Below, one piece after another: positions 36,201 to 43,937 of a DNA stretch of 64,000 bases. Each line of letters begins with the position of its first letter. The first letter of the stretch is position 1. A program made the translations under genes and the position numbers. Below the pieces are notes generated by a model. The model had not been told where the DNA came from and searched no databases. It was given only the letters and a program-made list of their open reading frames with translations. The DNA is from Arthrobacter sp. MAHUQ-56 (GTDB lineage Bacteria; Actinomycetota; Actinomycetes; Actinomycetales; Micrococcaceae), in contig NZ_JAIFZQ010000026.1 in the NCBI RefSeq assembly GCF_019710585.1, positions 57,920 through 121,919 on the forward strand, given 5' to 3'.

Positions 36201-37391
36201 TCAGCCGGATTTTCTGCCCGTCTTGACCATGTGCGGGGCACTGCTGATCTTTGATTGGAATTTCGAGCCAACGAACTTCGACAGTCGGTGCGACGGCAGT
36301 TCGATCAGCCTGAAGAATGCAGGCGCCAGTAGAAGTGAGATGACGATGCCGAGGATGGCTGCGAGCGGTGCGAAGGCTGACCCCATGACGTAGCCCAAGC
36401 TCACGATAATGGGTTCGTGGATCAGGTACAGGCTGAATGATATCTTCCCCAGCCATTGAGCCGGCGCGGCTTCTAATGCTGCCCGCAACCCGCGCCAGTA
36501 AATTGCCGCGAAGATGATGATGGCAGCTCCGAGGACCATCGGCCCTACCGTCAGGCCATGAACTATCTGGCCTGGCGTCAGCGGAATCACGTACCAGCCA
36601 GCCCCAACGAGCAGGCACCCGGCCGTGAATATGATGGGCCACAAGCCTCGACGGGAGGTGATTTTCTCCCCCCAGCGTTCAAGGGCGCGGCGCTCCACGA
36701 TCATCACGACGCCAACCATGAACATCGGCATATACTTCAAGATGGACTGGGCGGTTCCGTCTAGGTACGTGCTGGCGGATGAGAGCAGGACAAGACCCGC
36801 TATTCCGCAGGCCACGTACCCACGCGTTTTGAAGGCCAGCCACAGATAAACCGGCAGCGCCAGTGAAAACAGGATCTCCCATTGCAGGGACCACAACGGG
36901 GTTGCTAGTCCTCCGGGGCCACGCACCAGCGTCAGGTCTCCGACCAGGACTGCTGCCGTGACGTGCTCGGCTCGCCAATTGTTGAGCCAGTCGTTGCCCG
37001 TCCCGCCGACCCTTGGGACAAGGTAGACCGTGACCGCTGCTAGCAGGACTGCGGCCCAGATGGGCAGGTACAGCCGCAGGATGCGTTGACCGTAGAACGA
37101 CTTGGCGCGGAAGGGCCTGCCGATGAATGGGAGGGTCAGAACGGCGCCGCTCAGCACAAAGAAGATGTAGACGGCGCCGTCGCCTTCCCATAGGAGGTGC
37201 AACGGTGTGTACGTCAGCCACCATGCGAGGGCATTGTCAGAGGTAGTAGTGCTGCTGGAGAAGTACGTGGCCGCGAGGACTGGCGACAGTAGGGCGGCGT
37301 GATGGATGAGGACAACGAGTGCTGCCACTCCACGGACCCCGTCCAGTGAATGAATCCGCCCCCCACGGGTGGACCTTGCTTCCGAATTCAT
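36201..37391 (-). CDS. Membrane acyltransferase, family 3 (OafA/YrhL type)
   Basis: A 396 aa integral membrane O-acyltransferase with about ten transmembrane segments, probably acylating a cell-surface polysaccharide or lipid. Family features are HSLDGVRGVAALVVLIHHA near the N-terminus (H30/H31, catalytic histidine region), the RILRLYLPIW motif after the second helix, and the late SFSLYLIHEPIIVS. The frame is open further upstream, but the ATG at 37391 starts just before the conserved domain and has a -10 at leaderless distance. The substrate is unknown. It is the only clearly intact gene of the island. Confidence 0.9.
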   Translation of the reverse strand: MNSEARSTRGGRIHSLDGVRGVAALVVLIHHAALLSPVLAATYFSSSTTTSDNALAWWLTYTPLHLLWEGDGAVYIFFVLSGAVLTLPFIGRPFRAKSFYGQRILRLYLPIWAAVLLAAVTVYLVPRVGGTGNDWLNNWRAEHVTAAVLVGDLTLVRGPGGLATPLWSLQWEILFSLALPVYLWLAFKTRGYVACGIAGLVLLSSASTYLDGTAQSILKYMPMFMVGVVMIVERRALERWGEKITSRRGLWPIIFTAGCLLVGAGWYVIPLTPGQIVHGLTVGPMVLGAAIIIFAAIYWRGLRAALEAAPAQWLGKISFSLYLIHEPIIVSLGYVMGSAFAPLAAILGIVISLLLAPAFFRLIELPSHRLSKFVGSKFQSKISSAPHMVKTGRKSG

Positions 37392-37397
37392 ACTGCG

Positions 37398-37403
37398 ATA
37401 GTA
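37398..37403 (-). promoter_or_regulatory. -10 element of a leaderless acyltransferase transcript
   Basis: On the minus strand TACTAT ends six bases before the ATG, with no ribosome site. Confidence 0.6.
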
Positions 37404-37583
37404 GGTGACGCTGTTCACCTTCCTCGCATGGAGACCACTCCTGGTCATCCACCATATCGCCCGCTGGCAGGCGCGCCGTGGCCTGCATTGATGGCTGCGC
37501 CAGTGAATGAGTCGGAGCCGATCCGCGAGTACGTGCATGCGACCAAGATATGGCCTTCCTAAATCGATTTGGGTATGAGAAAA

Positions 37584-37598
37584 CCCGCCAGAAGCGGG
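37584..37598 (-). terminator. Short hairpin followed by a U-run, leftward
   Basis: On the minus strand CCCGC-TTCTG-GCGGG is followed by TTTT. It could end a leftward transcript from the decayed region before the acyltransferase. Confidence 0.5.
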
Positions 37599-38068
37599 CA
37601 CGTGGATCACTGACCTCTGATGGCGTGCTTATCGGCAACCCTTCAGAGGTTGTGTAATTCAGATTTGGGGACAAGTGATTAGTTTTCTTTTCGCTGCGGG
37701 CGCTGGCCTTTGTGCGCTACTAGCATCCTATTTCCGCTTTGTCTCTCGCGCAGAAGGGATGAGGAAGTCCAGGCGTCGCATGTCCCGCGGGCAGAAGCAG
37801 GGGAAAGCTTCAACACATAGCGGCGTGGTTGGCACTTATTGCACGGGTGCCCCCATTTCGCGCTGGGTCTACTGCCCAATGACAAGGTGGACGAGAACTC
37901 ACACGGCGTCGTCCTTTGCGTCCTCGTAGTCCTATGGTGCTTAGCATGGCCCATATCCTGTTCTTGCTCTTTTTCGTCAGTGACGCCCGGGACAGCGATG
38001 GCCAGGAGGACAAGGAAAGTCGAGGGTTGGTTACCAAATAGTGAAGCTTGGAATACCCAGCTTTGGAA

Positions 38069-38106
38069 AAGCCCCCTGACTTGTATCAAACACTTGCCAG
38101 GGGCTT
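38069..38106 (-). terminator. Terminator-like hairpin, leftward
   Basis: The arms AAGCCCCCTG and CAGGGGCTT pair with one bulged base. On the minus strand a TTTT follows. It lies just downstream of the broken minus-strand frame noted at 38290-38470 and may have been its terminator. Confidence 0.5.
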
Positions 38107-38683
38107 CAGGATTAAACCGCCACTAGGCGTCGGAAGCGGCCATCTGTTCGCTAACCGTTTCTGAGGGGTAGCCGCTGATTTCATCCGGCTTCGGCACATC
38201 GAACACGGCTGATTAGATGTTCGAGCCTGGAGTGCTGCTGGGCTTGCCGGGTCCGCGTCCTGGAGGTCCCATAGTTCTTCGAGCTGTTCACCCCTTGTAC
38301 GGGTTCGCTTCGATACCGGCGTTGGCGACATTCACCCAGCCGGCTTCGAGCGCCCGATTGATGAGGGCTTTGCTGAGGCTGGTGCCGCGCCGGACAGTTC
38401 AGCCCGCTCCAGCAGGCTGGGTGCCCGGTCTGCAGCGTTCACGAGGATGTTTTCCGCCCGGTCCTGCGCGTCCCGGAAGGAGATGGCATCTAGAGCCGAA
38501 GTGAACTATCAAGACCGAACAGGCTCTTGGCGACTTCGTTTTCCTTGCAGCTTTGGCGGTGGTTTCGGCTGCCCGGAGTTCCTGGACTTCGTCTGGAGTT
38601 ATTCGCGGGCGATGCTGCCGCTTCGCATCCGGGGTGAGGCGCTTGTCGTTGCGGATAGCCTAGCCGATGCAACCCACTACGCA

Positions 38684-39363
38684 ATCCACTCGCGCATGGG
38701 GCAACCATTTGCCCATGCTGCGCACGATGGATTGCTTCCGAAGTCGCTGCTAAGCCGAAGAACAGCGCCCAATGCCGGAAATCAGCGGGCATATGTAGCC
38801 ACGACTGAACAGGTTTGGGCGCTCCGTGACGCCATGCTAGCCGGCCAGCAACCTGCCATCCTTCTGGCTGCATTCGCAGGCCTGAGAGTATCCGAAGCGG
38901 TTGCGCTGAGCGTCTCGGACGTGGACTTTATGCGCGGGATCATCAAGCAGGCGATCCATTACCCTGGCGTGAACTCAAGACGGAAGAGTCGAAGACACCG
39001 ATTCCGATACCGCAGAACCTATGCCTTGAACTGTCTGCGAATCACACGCGGTGGGGAGTGAACCCTGGTCACGAACGAGTGGGGACGCGCCATCTCACCC
39101 CACAGGTTAGAACACTACTTCAGGGAGGCGCGTGACACTGTGAATGGATTGCCGGAGGGTTTTAGATTCCATGACCTTCGGCATTACTTCGCTTCGCTCC
39201 TGATCGCTAAGGCCTCGATGTGAAGGTCGCGCAAAAGAGTCTGAGGCATTCGTCGGCGAAGACGACTCTCGACACGTACGGCCACATGTGGCCCGACAAG
39301 GAGGAGTCCGCGAGGGCGGCAGTATCCAGTGTCCTGGATGAGAGATTGAACTCGCCAACCTAA
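38684..39363 (+). pseudogene. Tyrosine recombinase (integrase), frameshifted
   Basis: The C-terminal catalytic domain of a phage-type tyrosine integrase is spread over several frames. The first part has RAYVATTEQVWALRDAMLAG and AGLRVSEAVALSVSDVDF with the first catalytic Arg. A one-base loss near 38970 shifts the frame to LKTEESKTPIPIPQNL. Another shift near 39065 leads to RFHDLRHYFASLLIA (His-x-x-Arg motif), and a third near 39212 leads to GLDVKVAQKSLRHSSAKTTL and DTYGHMWPDKEES with the last His and the Tyr nucleophile. The stop is TAA at 39361-39363. The N-terminal part is not clear. All catalytic residues survive, so the decay looks recent, but no single frame is functional. Confidence 0.85.
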
Positions 39364-39390
39364 GAAAAGGCGTAGCGGATCCGGACAGCA

Positions 39391-39432
39391 AAAAGGCCGG
39401 CCCTCGGGGGTAAACCCAATGGCCGGCCTTTT
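39391..39432 (+). terminator. Bidirectional terminator between the integrase and glnA1
   Basis: AAAAGGCCGGCC and GGCCGGCCTTTT form a perfect 12 bp stem with A and T flanks on both sides, and a smaller stem in the loop. It can end both the rightward integrase and the leftward glnA1 transcript. It belongs to the island side of the right repeat, so glnA1 now uses an island-borne terminator. Confidence 0.85.
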
Positions 39433-39492
39433 CTCTTTGAAGATTCTTGCGGACTGCTGGCGGACTATGCCCCGTTCAGCCGCGGGATCTAC

Positions 39493-39518
39493 CTAGACGC
39501 CGTAGTAGAGCTCGAACT
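39493..39518. repeat. Right attachment repeat (attR), within glnA1 3' end
   Basis: An exact copy of the 26 bases at 33441-33466. It contains the glnA1 stop codon (39493-39495 on the minus strand) and the preceding codons. The distance between the two copies is 6052 bases. Confidence 0.9.
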
Positions 39519-40917
39519 CGTAGGGGTTCGGGCGCAGGGACAGCGGGCGGATCTCGTTCTCGTACTTGTACTCGATCCAGGTGTCGATCAGGTCCTGGGT
39601 GAAGACGCCGCCTGCCTGCAGGAACTCGTTGTCCTCGCGCAGGGCCTCCAGCGCTTCCTCGAGGGTGCCCGGAGCCTTGGGGATGTCCTTGGCTTCCTCG
39701 GCGGGGAGCTCGTAGAGGTCCTTGTCGATCGGAGCCGGCGGCTCAATCCGGTTGCGGATGCCGTCGATGCCGGCCATAAGCTGGGCAGCGAACGCCAGGT
39801 ACGGGTTGGAGGAGGGGTCCGGAGCGCGGAACTCGATGCGCTTGGCCTTCGGGTTGGAACCGGTGATCGGGATACGGATACCGGCGGAGCGGTTGCCCTG
39901 CGAGTACACCATGTTGACCGGAGCTTCGAAACCCTTGACCAGGCGGCGGTACGAGTTCACCGTCGGGTTGGTGAAGGCCAGGACGGCGGAGGCGTGCTTC
40001 AGCAGGCCGCCGATGTACCAGCGGGCGGTGTCGGACAGGCCGGCGTAGCCCTTCTCGTCGTAGAACAGCGGTTCGCCACCGTTCCACAGCGACTGGTGGC
40101 AGTGCATGCCGGAGCCGTTGTCACCGAAGACCGGCTTGGGCATGAAGGTCACGGACTTGCCCCAGGCGTCAGCCGTGTTCTTGATGACGTACTTGAACTT
40201 CTGCAGGTCATCGGCAGCGTGGGTCAGGGTGGTGAACTTGTAGTTGATCTCTGCCTGGCCGGCGGACCCAACTTCGTGGTGGCTGCGCTCGACCTCAAGG
40301 CCGGCCTCGTCCAGGGCAACACACATGGCGTCGCGCAGGTCGGCCTGCTTGTCGGTGGGGGAGACCGGGAAGTAACCGCCCTTGACGGGGGTCTTGTAGC
40401 CCAGGTTGCCGCCCTCTTCCTCGCGGCCGGTGTTCCAGTGGGCTTCCTCGGAGTCGATCTTGTAGAAGCTGCCCTCGGGGGAGGACTTGTACTGGACGTT
40501 GTCGAAGACGAAGAACTCGGCCTCGGGTGCGAAGAAGGCGGTGTCCGCGATGCCGGTGGAGGCCAGGTAGGCTTCAGCCTTCTCGGCAACGCCGCGGGGG
40601 TCGCGGTGGTAGGGGTCGCCGGTGCGGGGGTTCACGATGGAGAAGTTCAGCGCGAGCGTCTTCTCCATGCGGAACGTGTCCAGGAACGCGGTGGTGACGT
40701 CCGGGATCAGCTGCATGTCAGATTCGGCGATGCCCTGGAAGCCGCGGATGGAGGATCCGTCGAAGAGCTGGCCGTTGACGAAGAAGTCGGCGTCAACACT
40801 CTTGGCGGGGACGTTGAAGTGCTGCTGGACGCCCGGAAGATCGGTGAAGCGGATATCGACGAACTTTACATCTTCGTCCTTGATGAACTTGAGGACTTCG
40901 TCCGCAGTCTTGAACAT
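39493..40917 (-). CDS. glnA1: Glutamine synthetase GlnA1 (type I, adenylylatable)
   Basis: The main 474 aa type I glutamine synthetase, active as a dodecamer. The N-terminal FDGSSIRGFQGIAESDM latch, APEAEFFVFD, the ATP-site stretch FMPKPVFGDNGSGMHCHQS, NRSAGIRIPITG and RIEFRAPDPSSNPYLAF are all present. Tyr402 in DKDLYELPAEEAKDIP is the expected site of adenylylation by GlnE. A TTAGGAG ribosome site precedes the ATG. The last eight codons and the stop are the attachment site of the island, reconstituted without change. A GlnR operator lies about 150-180 bases upstream. Confidence 0.97.
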   Translation of the reverse strand: MFKTADEVLKFIKDEDVKFVDIRFTDLPGVQQHFNVPAKSVDADFFVNGQLFDGSSIRGFQGIAESDMQLIPDVTTAFLDTFRMEKTLALNFSIVNPRTGDPYHRDPRGVAEKAEAYLASTGIADTAFFAPEAEFFVFDNVQYKSSPEGSFYKIDSEEAHWNTGREEEGGNLGYKTPVKGGYFPVSPTDKQADLRDAMCVALDEAGLEVERSHHEVGSAGQAEINYKFTTLTHAADDLQKFKYVIKNTADAWGKSVTFMPKPVFGDNGSGMHCHQSLWNGGEPLFYDEKGYAGLSDTARWYIGGLLKHASAVLAFTNPTVNSYRRLVKGFEAPVNMVYSQGNRSAGIRIPITGSNPKAKRIEFRAPDPSSNPYLAFAAQLMAGIDGIRNRIEPPAPIDKDLYELPAEEAKDIPKAPGTLEEALEALREDNEFLQAGGVFTQDLIDTWIEYKYENEIRPLSLRPNPYEFELYYGV

Positions 40918-40981
40918 CTATGCTCCTAACGCATATGTAAATATCTGGCATGCAAGCCATGTGATCCAGCGCAATCCAAAG

Positions 40982-41008
40982 GCAGGGAGAACGCACTGTT
41001 TTCCCTGC
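40982..41008 (-). promoter_or_regulatory. Inverted repeat in the glnA1 upstream region
   Basis: GCAGGGAGAAC and GTTTTCCCTGC are 11-base arms (one mismatch, G-U as RNA) around a 5-base loop, 65 bases before the glnA1 start and downstream of the GlnR box. It has no U-run. It may be an operator for a second regulator or a leader hairpin. Confidence 0.45.
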
Positions 41009-41062
41009 TGCGTGCACCTGCCGTGGGATTACTTGAAACTGCTAACAGACTATGGATGCGGC

Positions 41063-41100
41063 ATTTCCCGTCCGTGTCCGCATTGTTTCGGGCAGGTTAC
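41063..41100 (-). promoter_or_regulatory. GlnR operator of glnA1
   Basis: On the minus strand the sequence reads GTAAC-n6-GAAAC-n6-GACAC-n6-GAAAT. The published actinobacterial GlnR consensus is gTnAC-n6-GaAAC repeated twice; the first pair matches fully and the second differs by two bases, with exact spacing. It faces glnA1, suggesting activation or repression of glutamine synthetase by GlnR under nitrogen control. The RDD gene on the other strand could also be affected. Confidence 0.75.
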
Positions 41101-41191
41101 AGAATGCCCTGCTATGACCACGCTATCTTCAGTCCAGACTATGGTCGAGTCCTATCCACAGTGTGGGCGCCTCCGCTGCCGGCAGGGCCGG

Positions 41192-41197
41192 TAGGCT
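41192..41197 (+). promoter_or_regulatory. -10 element of a leaderless RDD-gene transcript
   Basis: TAGGCT ends six bases before the GTG at 41204; no ribosome site is present. Confidence 0.55.
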
Positions 41198-41203
41198 TGG
41201 ACG

Positions 41204-41641
41204 GTGGTAGATCGCAAAGACATTGGGTCCTGGCTCAGCGGACCGGACACCTCCGGCATCTCCAAGTATCCCGGGGAACGCCTGGGCCTGCCGGAGTCCG
41301 GGCCCGGCTCCATTGCCAGGGCAGGCCGCAGGATCGTGGCGATCATGATCGACTGGGGCATCGCGCTGCTGATCAGCAACTTTGCCTTTGCCGGGGACTC
41401 CTGGGCCACCCTTGCGGTCTTTGCGATCGAGCAGATCCTCCTGGTGGGGACCCTCGGCTACAGCATCGGCCACCGCGCCATGGGCATCGCCGTGGTGAAG
41501 CCAGGCGGCGGGACGCCGGGTCCGCTCGCGGCATTGGTGCGGACGCTGCTGCTGTGCCTGGTGGTACCGGCAGTGATTTTCGATCCCGACCAGCGCGGTC
41601 TGCATGACAGAGCCATGAACACACTCCTGATCCGCCGGTAG
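41204..41641 (+). CDS. RDD family membrane protein
   Basis: A 145 aa integral membrane protein. ARAGRRIVAIMIDWGIALLI holds the Arg and Asp of the RDD family at the start of the first helix, and the C-terminal FDPDQRGLHDRAMNTLLIRR is the family's most recognisable motif. Three to four helices are visible. A homologue lies beside glnA1 in Mycobacterium (the Rv2219A position). The function is unknown; some RDD proteins are cation antiporters. It is divergent from glnA1 and convergent with the EamA exporter gene. Confidence 0.88.
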   Translation: MVDRKDIGSWLSGPDTSGISKYPGERLGLPESGPGSIARAGRRIVAIMIDWGIALLISNFAFAGDSWATLAVFAIEQILLVGTLGYSIGHRAMGIAVVKPGGGTPGPLAALVRTLLLCLVVPAVIFDPDQRGLHDRAMNTLLIRR

Positions 41642-41650
41642 CGGTCCCGC

Positions 41651-42616
41651 TTACGCCCCCGGCAGTGCCCCGGTCCGTCTCTGCCGCCGGAAGGCCGGAG
41701 CGTTGGTCACCACCACGCCCGCAATGACGACGGCGCCGCCCACCAGCTGGGCGGTCGTGTGGACCTGCCCGGCAAGGACGGTCAGAATCGCGGTGAAGAC
41801 GGTGATGAGGTTGAGGAACACTCCCGCGCCGGCCGCAGGCAGGACCGTCAGGGCCCGGTTCCACAGCAGGTACGACAGCACTGACGGGAAGATAGCGATA
41901 AACAGCAGTGATGCCAGCGCGGCACCTGTTGGAGGAAGTGCCAGGCCGCCCGTGGCGAAGCGGACCGGGCCCAGAATGGCCACGACCACCGCCGCCTGCA
42001 CTGCTGTTGCGGTAATGGGCGGGATCTTCGGTGCCAGCCGGCCTGTGATGGTGTACGCCGTCCAGACAACGATGGCGCCCACCATGAGTACCTCGCCGGT
42101 GCCGAAACCGGCGGCCACCAACCGCCCTATATTCCCTCCGCTGATGACAATCAGGACGCCCGTCAGGGCCAACAGGACGCCTGCCACCGCCAGCGGTGTG
42201 AGCCGTTCGCGCAGGAAGACTGCGGCAGCCAGGGTGATGAGCGCCGGGTTGAAAGCGTTGATCAGCGAGGCATTGAAGGCATCAGTGTGCTCCAATGCGA
42301 AATAGAGGAGCAGGTTGTACCCGAGCAGGCCGAGCACGCCCAGCGACAGCAGCCATGGCCACGCGGCGAGGACCGACCGCCAGGAGGGCCGTTCCACGAG
42401 CTGCGCTATGACGACCAGCGGTACCAGCGCCAGCAACCACCGCAGGAAGACAAGGCTCAGCGGGTCGATGCTCTGGACGGCGCCGGCACCCACCACATAG
42501 TTCCCTGCCCAGAACAGGGTTGCGCCCAGCAGGGAGAGAACGGCTACGGCCCGCCGGCGGCCCGGGCTTCCCTTCACTGGGTCCGTGACCCTTGGTCCCG
42601 CATTGGTGGACTCCAA
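41651..42616 (-). CDS. EamA (DMT) family transporter
   Basis: A 321 aa drug/metabolite transporter with ten transmembrane helices in two EamA halves. The first half ends around LALTGVLIVISGGNIG and the second around LVGGAVVIAGVVVTNAP. GNYVVGAGAVQSIDPLSLVF near the first helix and ALEHTDAFNASLINAFNPAL in the middle are typical of the family, which exports amino acids or other small metabolites. The start is TTG at 42616 with GGAGAGG just before it. The substrate cannot be inferred. It interrupts the order seen in Mycobacterium between the RDD and DUF4191 genes. Confidence 0.85.
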   Translation of the reverse strand: MESTNAGPRVTDPVKGSPGRRRAVAVLSLLGATLFWAGNYVVGAGAVQSIDPLSLVFLRWLLALVPLVVIAQLVERPSWRSVLAAWPWLLSLGVLGLLGYNLLLYFALEHTDAFNASLINAFNPALITLAAAVFLRERLTPLAVAGVLLALTGVLIVISGGNIGRLVAAGFGTGEVLMVGAIVVWTAYTITGRLAPKIPPITATAVQAAVVVAILGPVRFATGGLALPPTGAALASLLFIAIFPSVLSYLLWNRALTVLPAAGAGVFLNLITVFTAILTVLAGQVHTTAQLVGGAVVIAGVVVTNAPAFRRQRRTGALPGA

Positions 42617-42637
42617 CCTCTCCGCCCCTGTCCGCGC

Positions 42638-43009
42638 CTACGCCCGGCTGGGTTCAAGGTCATCGGCGGCGTTGCCAGTGGGTGCGCCACTGAGGTGCCC
42701 GCGCCTTCCCGCCCACCTTTCGAACCAGATGGTGGCAAAGGGGAAGACAGCGGAGATACCGGCCAGCACGGCAACCAGGAACGGCCAGCGCTGGACGCGC
42801 CACAGGATGAGCGCGGCAAGCCCGTAGCCCACGAACAGGGCCCCGTGGATCGGCCCGGCCACCTGGACGCCCACCTCCGTGGTGCCGGCAATCCATTTGA
42901 AGTACATGCCGGTGAGCAACGCCGCCCAGCTGAATGCTTCTGCAACGGCAAGGATCCGGAAGGCGCGGAGGGCGGTTGTCCGCAGGGGCATGGTGAGACG
43001 TCCTGTCAT
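42638..43009 (-). CDS. DUF3817 membrane protein
   Basis: A 123 aa protein with three transmembrane segments (ALRAFRILAVAEAFSWAALL, GPIHGALFVGYGLAALILW, FLVAVLAGISAVFPFATIW). The pattern FRILAVAEAFSWAAL and VAGPIHGALFVGY is characteristic of DUF3817 proteins of unknown function. The ATG at 43009 lacks a ribosome site; an alternative ATG at 42991 has AGGAC upstream and may be the true start. It is probably cotranscribed with the EamA gene. Confidence 0.82.
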   Translation of the reverse strand: MTGRLTMPLRTTALRAFRILAVAEAFSWAALLTGMYFKWIAGTTEVGVQVAGPIHGALFVGYGLAALILWRVQRWPFLVAVLAGISAVFPFATIWFERWAGRRGHLSGAPTGNAADDLEPSRA

Positions 43010-43051
43010 GAGGGGAGGTTTGGCGTAGAAGGCCGCCGGTCCGGGGGCAAG

Positions 43052-43090
43052 AAAAACGCCCCGGTGGCCGGCGGTGCCGGCGCCGGGGCG
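43052..43090 (-). terminator. Terminator of the DUF4191 gene
   Basis: CGCCCCGG and CCGGGGCG close a GC-rich hairpin. On the minus strand the stem is followed by TTTTTC, a typical Rho-independent signal, eight bases after the DUF4191 stop. Confidence 0.75.
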
Positions 43091-43097
43091 CTTGTTC

Positions 43098-43850
43098 CTA
43101 GCGTCCGCGGTTGGGACGGGCTTTGTACGGGTCGATGCCCTTGGGGATGGGAAGCCGGGTGCCCATGGATGCGATGCGCTTGGACACGGTGCTGACCTCC
43201 AGCTTGGTCAGTTCGTTCTTCATCTTGCCCATCTGCTTCGCCACCTGGCTCAGCGGAACCTGGCCTTCGCCGTGCCCGGTCTGGATGGTGTGCACCGGAA
43301 CGTTGGGCAGGATCCGGGCCAGCCGCTTGCGCTCGGCATCAAGCAGCGGCTTCACCCTGTGGGCGGGCCCTTCGCTGACCAGCACGACGCCGGGACGGCC
43401 AACGGCGCGGAATACGGCATCCTGGGTGCGGGGATTGACAGCCACCGGCTGTTCTTCCGTGATCCAGCCGCGGCGGAGCGTGCCCAAGGCGGCGCCGGAG
43501 GCGCCGGGCTGGTTTTCAATCTGGGCGAACGCCGCACGTTCGGCGCGGCGCGACAGGATGAAGGTAGCGGCCAGCAGGCCCAGCGGAATACCGATGATCA
43601 GGCCCGTGATCCAGTTGTCCAGCCAGAAGCCAACCAGGAAGCTGACGGCCACAACACCCAGGAAGACCAGCAGCATGAGCCACGGGACCATGGGGTCGTG
43701 GCGGCGGGTCATGGTGAAGACCTCGCCGATCTGCTTGAACCTGCTGGGCTTTTTGGCCTTTGCTTCCTTCGGCTTGCGCGTGAACAGGCCGCGCTTCACC
43801 GCGCTGGAGCCCGCCGGGGTGGGGTTGCTGGAGTCAGGGGATTTCGCCAT
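43098..43850 (-). CDS. DUF4191 membrane protein
   Basis: A 250 aa protein with a basic cytoplasmic N-terminus (about 50 residues), two close transmembrane helices (PWLMLLVFLGVVAVSFLVGF and ITGLIIGIPLGLLAATFIL) and a soluble C-terminal domain containing RAVGRPGVVLVSEGPAHRVK. It corresponds to the Rv2219 position in Mycobacterium, directly downstream of lipA. The function is unknown. The conserved place beside the lipoate genes hints at a link, but lipA and this gene are separated by a strong hairpin. Confidence 0.88.
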   Translation of the reverse strand: MAKSPDSSNPTPAGSSAVKRGLFTRKPKEAKAKKPSRFKQIGEVFTMTRRHDPMVPWLMLLVFLGVVAVSFLVGFWLDNWITGLIIGIPLGLLAATFILSRRAERAAFAQIENQPGASGAALGTLRRGWITEEQPVAVNPRTQDAVFRAVGRPGVVLVSEGPAHRVKPLLDAERKRLARILPNVPVHTIQTGHGEGQVPLSQVAKQMGKMKNELTKLEVSTVSKRIASMGTRLPIPKGIDPYKARPNRGR

Positions 43851-43876
43851 AGTGCCTCAATTCTACGTGACTTAAA

Positions 43877-43920
43877 GCCAAGGGCCGGACGCCGGAATCT
43901 TCCGGTGTCCGGCCCTTGGC
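43877..43920 (-). terminator. Long hairpin after lipA
   Basis: Two 21-base arms (43877-43897 and 43900-43920) pair completely apart from one G-U, with a 2-base loop. It lies between the lipA stop and the DUF4191 start and is probably the lipA terminator, though no U-run follows. Confidence 0.75.
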
Positions 43921-43937
43921 CGCTGCTTCCCCCGGCC

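Larger units (their letters stand above)
37404..38683. other. Decayed island DNA without a convincing intact gene
   Basis: About 1.3 kb with only short, mutually overlapping frames. A plus-strand frame from a GTG at 37675 begins with a hydrophobic stretch (MISFLFAAGAGLCALLASYF) but then loses protein character. On the minus strand between about 38470 and 38290, pieces such as ISFRDAQDRAENILVNAADR and TSLSKALINRALEAGWVNVA look like parts of one former protein broken by a frameshift. I do not recognise either. The base composition is more AT-rich than the core genes. Confidence 0.5.
33441..39518. mobile_element. Genomic island integrated at the 3' end of glnA1
   Basis: A 6.05 kb insertion bounded by 26 bp direct repeats that match the last 26 bases of glnA1. 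It contains a decayed tyrosine integrase beside the right repeat, excisionase-like fragments at the left end, and cargo of a secreted HNH nuclease and a membrane acyltransferase. The insertion leaves glnA1 intact because the right repeat restores its last codons and stop. Gene density is low, several frames are broken, and the base composition is visibly less GC-rich than the flanks. The integrase is broken, so the island is probably no longer mobile on its own. Confidence 0.88.
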
